Shown here: positions 29,588-32,414 of the stretch, in pieces
Layout of the letters: each line of letters begins with the position of its first letter
Position numbering within the stretch: the first letter of the stretch is position 1
Source: Actinomycetes bacterium
Lineage (GTDB): Bacteria > Actinomycetota > Actinomycetes > Actinomycetales > Demequinaceae
DNA: 32,414 nt
NCBI GenBank assembly: GCA_030428165.1
Contig: JAUIBG010000007.1
Coordinates: 1-32,414 of the forward strand
Reading direction: 5' to 3'
Translations under genes and position numbers: made by a program
The notes under the pieces: model-generated
Databases searched by the model: none
What the model was told of the DNA's origin: nothing
The model's input: only the letters and a program-made list of their open reading frames with translations

Positions 29588-29599
29588 TGCCGCCGGGGC

Positions 29600-30160
29600 C
29601 TACCTCCCGAGCGACCGCCACATCGCGGCGAGGCCCTCGCCGCTGTCGAGGTGGTCGGCGCCCACCAGGTGGTCGAACACGATGTTGGTCTCCGTCGAGG
29701 CGACCTGCGGGTCGGTGCTCAGCTCGACGGCGACGAAGTCACGGAGCTGCGCGGTCGAGGTGCAGGCCACGTGCACCACGAAGTCCATCTGGCCGCCCAT
29801 GAAGAAGACGTTGATGACGTTGGGAAGCAGCGCGAGCCGCTGCGCGTAGGTCGAGATGCCCGACCTGGCCTGGGGACGCAACCGCACGAAGACGAGCGAT
29901 TGGACAGGCAGGCCGAGCGCGTCGTAGTCGAGCTCCGCGTGGGCGGAGCGGATCACCCCGGCGTCGCGCAGCGCCTTCACCCGTGCGTGGGTCGTCGATG
30001 GCGCCACGTGCAGGCGGTCTGCGAGCGCGGCATTGGTGATGCGCGCATCGCGGCGCAGCTCCCACAGGATCTTCAGATCGAGGTCGTCGAGCCGAACATT
30101 CGTCGGCGGGGAGTCCTTCCTGCCGCCGTTTCCGGGCCGATGTGCGCCATTTCCTGCCAT
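29600..30160 (-). CDS. Lrp/AsnC family transcriptional regulator
   Basis: VRLDDLDLKILWELRRDARITNAALADRLHVAPSTTHARVKALRDAGVI HTH plus RAM-type C-terminal domain; divergent from alanine dehydrogenase. Confidence 0.92.
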   Translation of the reverse strand: MAGNGAHRPGNGGRKDSPPTNVRLDDLDLKILWELRRDARITNAALADRLHVAPSTTHARVKALRDAGVIRSAHAELDYDALGLPVQSLVFVRLRPQARSGISTYAQRLALLPNVINVFFMGGQMDFVVHVACTSTAQLRDFVAVELSTDPQVASTETNIVFDHLVGADHLDSGEGLAAMWRSLGR

Positions 30161-30251
30161 ACGCGCAAGATTAGCCGCTGGTGCTTGCGTCTGCGGAAGA
30201 TCCTTCGAGAACCTGATCACAGGAACGGCAGCGAGAACAGGAGCTACCACC

Positions 30252-31340
30252 ATGCGCATCGGCGTCCCTGCTGAGGTGAAGAACAACGAGAAGCGCGTCG
30301 GGGCCACGCCCGCAGGCGTCCACGAACTGGTGCGCCACGGACACGAGGTCGTCGTGCAGGCTGGCGCGGGAGTCGGCAGCGCGTTCCCAGACGACGAGTA
30401 CGTCGCTGCGGGAGCGATGCTCGGCGCGGTCGAGGACGCGTGGGCGGCCGAGATGGTGATCAAGGTCAAGGAGCCCATCGCCTCCGAGTACCACTTCCTC
30501 CGCGAGGACCTCCTCCTGTTCACCTACCTGCACCTGGCAGCCGATGAGCCGCTCACCCGCGCGCTCATCGAGTCCGGCACGACGGCGATCGCCTACGAGA
30601 CGGTCCAGCTCCCGGACCGCTCGCTCCCGCTGCTCGCGCCGATGTCCGAGGTCGCCGGGCGCATGGCCCTCCTCGCTGGCGCGTACTTCCTGCAGTCGAG
30701 CCAGGGCGGCAGGGGAGTGCTGCTCCCCGGCGTCCCGGGAGTGCGCCCTGCGAAGGTCGCGATCATCGGCGGCGGCGTCGCCGGCCTGAACGCCCTCCAG
30801 GGAGCGCTGGGGCTCGGGGCTGACGTGACCGTCCTCGACCTGTCGCTGCCCCGGCTGCGCTACATCGACGACATCTACGGAGGACGCGTGACCACCGTCA
30901 TGTCGTCCGCCTACGAGCTTGAGCGGGCGGTGCTGGAGTCGGACCTCGTCATCGGCGCGGTCCTGATCCCTGGCGCCAAGGCGCCCAAGCTCGTCACCCA
31001 CGACCTGGTCGCACGGATGAAGCCCGGCTCGGTGCTGGTCGACATCGCGATCGACCAGGGCGGCTGCTTCGAGGACTCCCGCCCGACGACGCATGCCGAG
31101 CCCACCTACACGGTCGAGCAGTCGACGTTCTACTGCGTCGCGAACATGCCCGGCGCGGTGGCGAACACCTCCACCCTGTCCCTCACGAACGCGACGCTGC
31201 CGTACGCGGTGGTGCTGGCGGACAAGGGCTGGAAGGCCGCCACCGGGGGTGACCCGGCGCTGGGGGCGGGCATCGCGACCACCGGCGGGAAGTTGGTCCA
31301 CGGACCGACCGCAGAGGCGTTCCCCCACCTCGCGTCGTAG
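30252..31340 (+). CDS. ald: Alanine dehydrogenase
   Basis: MRIGVPAEVKNNEKRVGATPAGVHELVRHGHEVVVQAGAGVGSAFPDDEY; KVAIIGGGVAGLNALQGALGLGADVTVLD; DIAIDQGGCFEDSRPTTHAEPTY. Confidence 0.97.
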   Translation: MRIGVPAEVKNNEKRVGATPAGVHELVRHGHEVVVQAGAGVGSAFPDDEYVAAGAMLGAVEDAWAAEMVIKVKEPIASEYHFLREDLLLFTYLHLAADEPLTRALIESGTTAIAYETVQLPDRSLPLLAPMSEVAGRMALLAGAYFLQSSQGGRGVLLPGVPGVRPAKVAIIGGGVAGLNALQGALGLGADVTVLDLSLPRLRYIDDIYGGRVTTVMSSAYELERAVLESDLVIGAVLIPGAKAPKLVTHDLVARMKPGSVLVDIAIDQGGCFEDSRPTTHAEPTYTVEQSTFYCVANMPGAVANTSTLSLTNATLPYAVVLADKGWKAATGGDPALGAGIATTGGKLVHGPTAEAFPHLAS

Positions 31341-31366
31341 GCGGGCACCACCCCGTCTCCATCGCT

Positions 31367-31419
31367 AGTGGCACTTGCTGCTCGAAATCTGGCGGCTTCT
31401 CCGAGCAAGAGGTTCCACT
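31367..31419. repeat. Imperfect intergenic inverted repeat (18-nt arms, 17-nt loop)
   Basis: AGTGGCACTTGCTGCTCG (31367-31384) ... CGAGCAAGAGGTTCCACT (31402-31419); 14/18 complementary; no T-run. Confidence 0.65.
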
Positions 31420-31500
31420 TTCAGGGTGAGCACCCGCCAGGGGCACGGCCGATGCGGGAACTGGGGATGACCGAGGCGCGGCGGGCGCGCCAGGAGACGG

Positions 31501-32414
31501 CTACCTGCCCTGGGCCGCCCACCACTCGCGCAGCGCGGCCTCGGCCCGCTCGCGGCCCAGCGGCCCGTGCTCCATCCGCAGCGCGAGCATGTGCTTGTAG
31601 GCCATGCCCACCTCGCGGCCGGGGCCGATGCCCAGCAGCGCCATGATCTCGTTGCCGTCCAGGTCGGGCCGGATCGCGTCGATCTCCTCCTGCTCGCGCA
31701 GCTCGGCGATCCGCTTCTCGAGATCGTCGTAGGCGTGGCTCAGCCTGGCGGCCTTCCTGCGGTTCTGCGTCGTGACGTCCGCCCTCGTGAGGCGGTGGAG
31801 GCGCTCGAGCTGGGGACCGGCATCGGTCACGTAGCGGCGCACCGCCGAGTCCGACCAGCGCGCGTCGGCGTAGCCGAAGAACCTCAGGTGCAGCTCGACC
31901 AGCTTCGTCACCGCCTTGATGGTGTCCTTCTCAAAGCGCAGGGCCTTGAGGCGGGAGCCGGCCATCTTGGCGCCCACCACCTCGTGGTGGTGGAACGTCA
32001 CGACGCCGCCGCCCTCGATGCGACGGGTGGCCGGCTTGCCGATGTCGTGCAGCAGCGCCGCGAGCCGCAGCACCAGGTCTGGCGCCGGCACCGCGCCGTC
32101 CGGGCCCGACTCCAGATCGATCGCCTGCTCGATGACGGTGAGCGTGTGCTGGTAGACGTCCTTGTGGTGGTGCTGCGCGTCGACCTCGAGGCGCAGCGCC
32201 GGGAGCTCGGGCAGCACATGCTCGGCGACGCCCGAGTCAACGAGCACCTCGAGGCCCGCGCGGACGTGGTCGGTAACCATCAGCTTGGTGAGCTCGTCGC
32301 GCACGCGCTCCGCCGAGACGATCTCGATCCGCTCGGCCATCCGCGCCGCCGCGGCGAACGTGCTGGGCTCCACCTCGAAGCCCAGCTGGCCGGCGAAGCG
32401 GGCCAGCCGCATCA
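31501..32414 (-). CDS. CCA tRNA nucleotidyltransferase, C-terminal part (N-terminus outside window)
   Basis: MRLARFAGQLGFEVEPSTFAAAARMAERIEIVSAERVRDELTKLM; HD domain LLHDIGKPATRRIEGGGVVTFHHHEVVGAKMA. Confidence 0.92.
   Translation of the reverse strand, partial: MRLARFAGQLGFEVEPSTFAAAARMAERIEIVSAERVRDELTKLMVTDHVRAGLEVLVDSGVAEHVLPELPALRLEVDAQHHHKDVYQHTLTVIEQAIDLESGPDGAVPAPDLVLRLAALLHDIGKPATRRIEGGGVVTFHHHEVVGAKMAGSRLKALRFEKDTIKAVTKLVELHLRFFGYADARWSDSAVRRYVTDAGPQLERLHRLTRADVTTQNRRKAARLSHAYDDLEKRIAELREQEEIDAIRPDLDGNEIMALLGIGPGREVGMAYKHMLALRMEHGPLGRERAEAALREWWAAQGR

Noticed and set aside
28403-30274. 623-aa plus-strand ORF and other long ORFs opposite annotated genes (e.g. 25932-27719 +, 16456-17976 -, 10244-11719 +, 9198-10406 +, 30171-31328 -, 18520-19677 -)
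   Set aside because: Arg/His/Asp/Gly-rich translations without recognisable folds, lying antisense to clear genes; typical shadow ORFs of high-GC DNA.

Overview
High-GC actinobacterial-type chromosomal segment. Both ends look like ordinary core chromosome: a class A penicillin-binding protein, inositol-3-phosphate synthase, LysE-type exporter, two DUF805 proteins and an MFS transporter on the left; an AsnC/Lrp regulator, alanine dehydrogenase and a CCA tRNA nucleotidyltransferase on the right. Between them (about 6.0-29.5 kb) lies a compact nitrate/nitrite respiration and molybdenum-cofactor island: an HTH-TOBE Mo-sensor-like protein, modABC, two narK genes, a SufR-like regulator, narGHJI, mog-moaE-moaA, and then, on the opposite strand and converging on moaA, an NnrS-like membrane protein, a membrane-domain/cupredoxin/NirK fusion, a Cys-rich DUF2249 protein, a second SufR-like regulator, moeB-moeA-moaC-mobA-DUF6457-moaD. 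The points most worth a second look are the tripartite membrane NirK fusion, the two regulators sharing a C-x12/13-C-x2-H-x28-C pattern, a nested dyad in the narK/nar divergent promoter, a DosR-like palindrome centred at -42.5 of a probable leaderless nitrite-reductase operon promoter, and two long intergenic palindromes near the island edges. All calls come from reading translations and motifs by eye; no database search was run.
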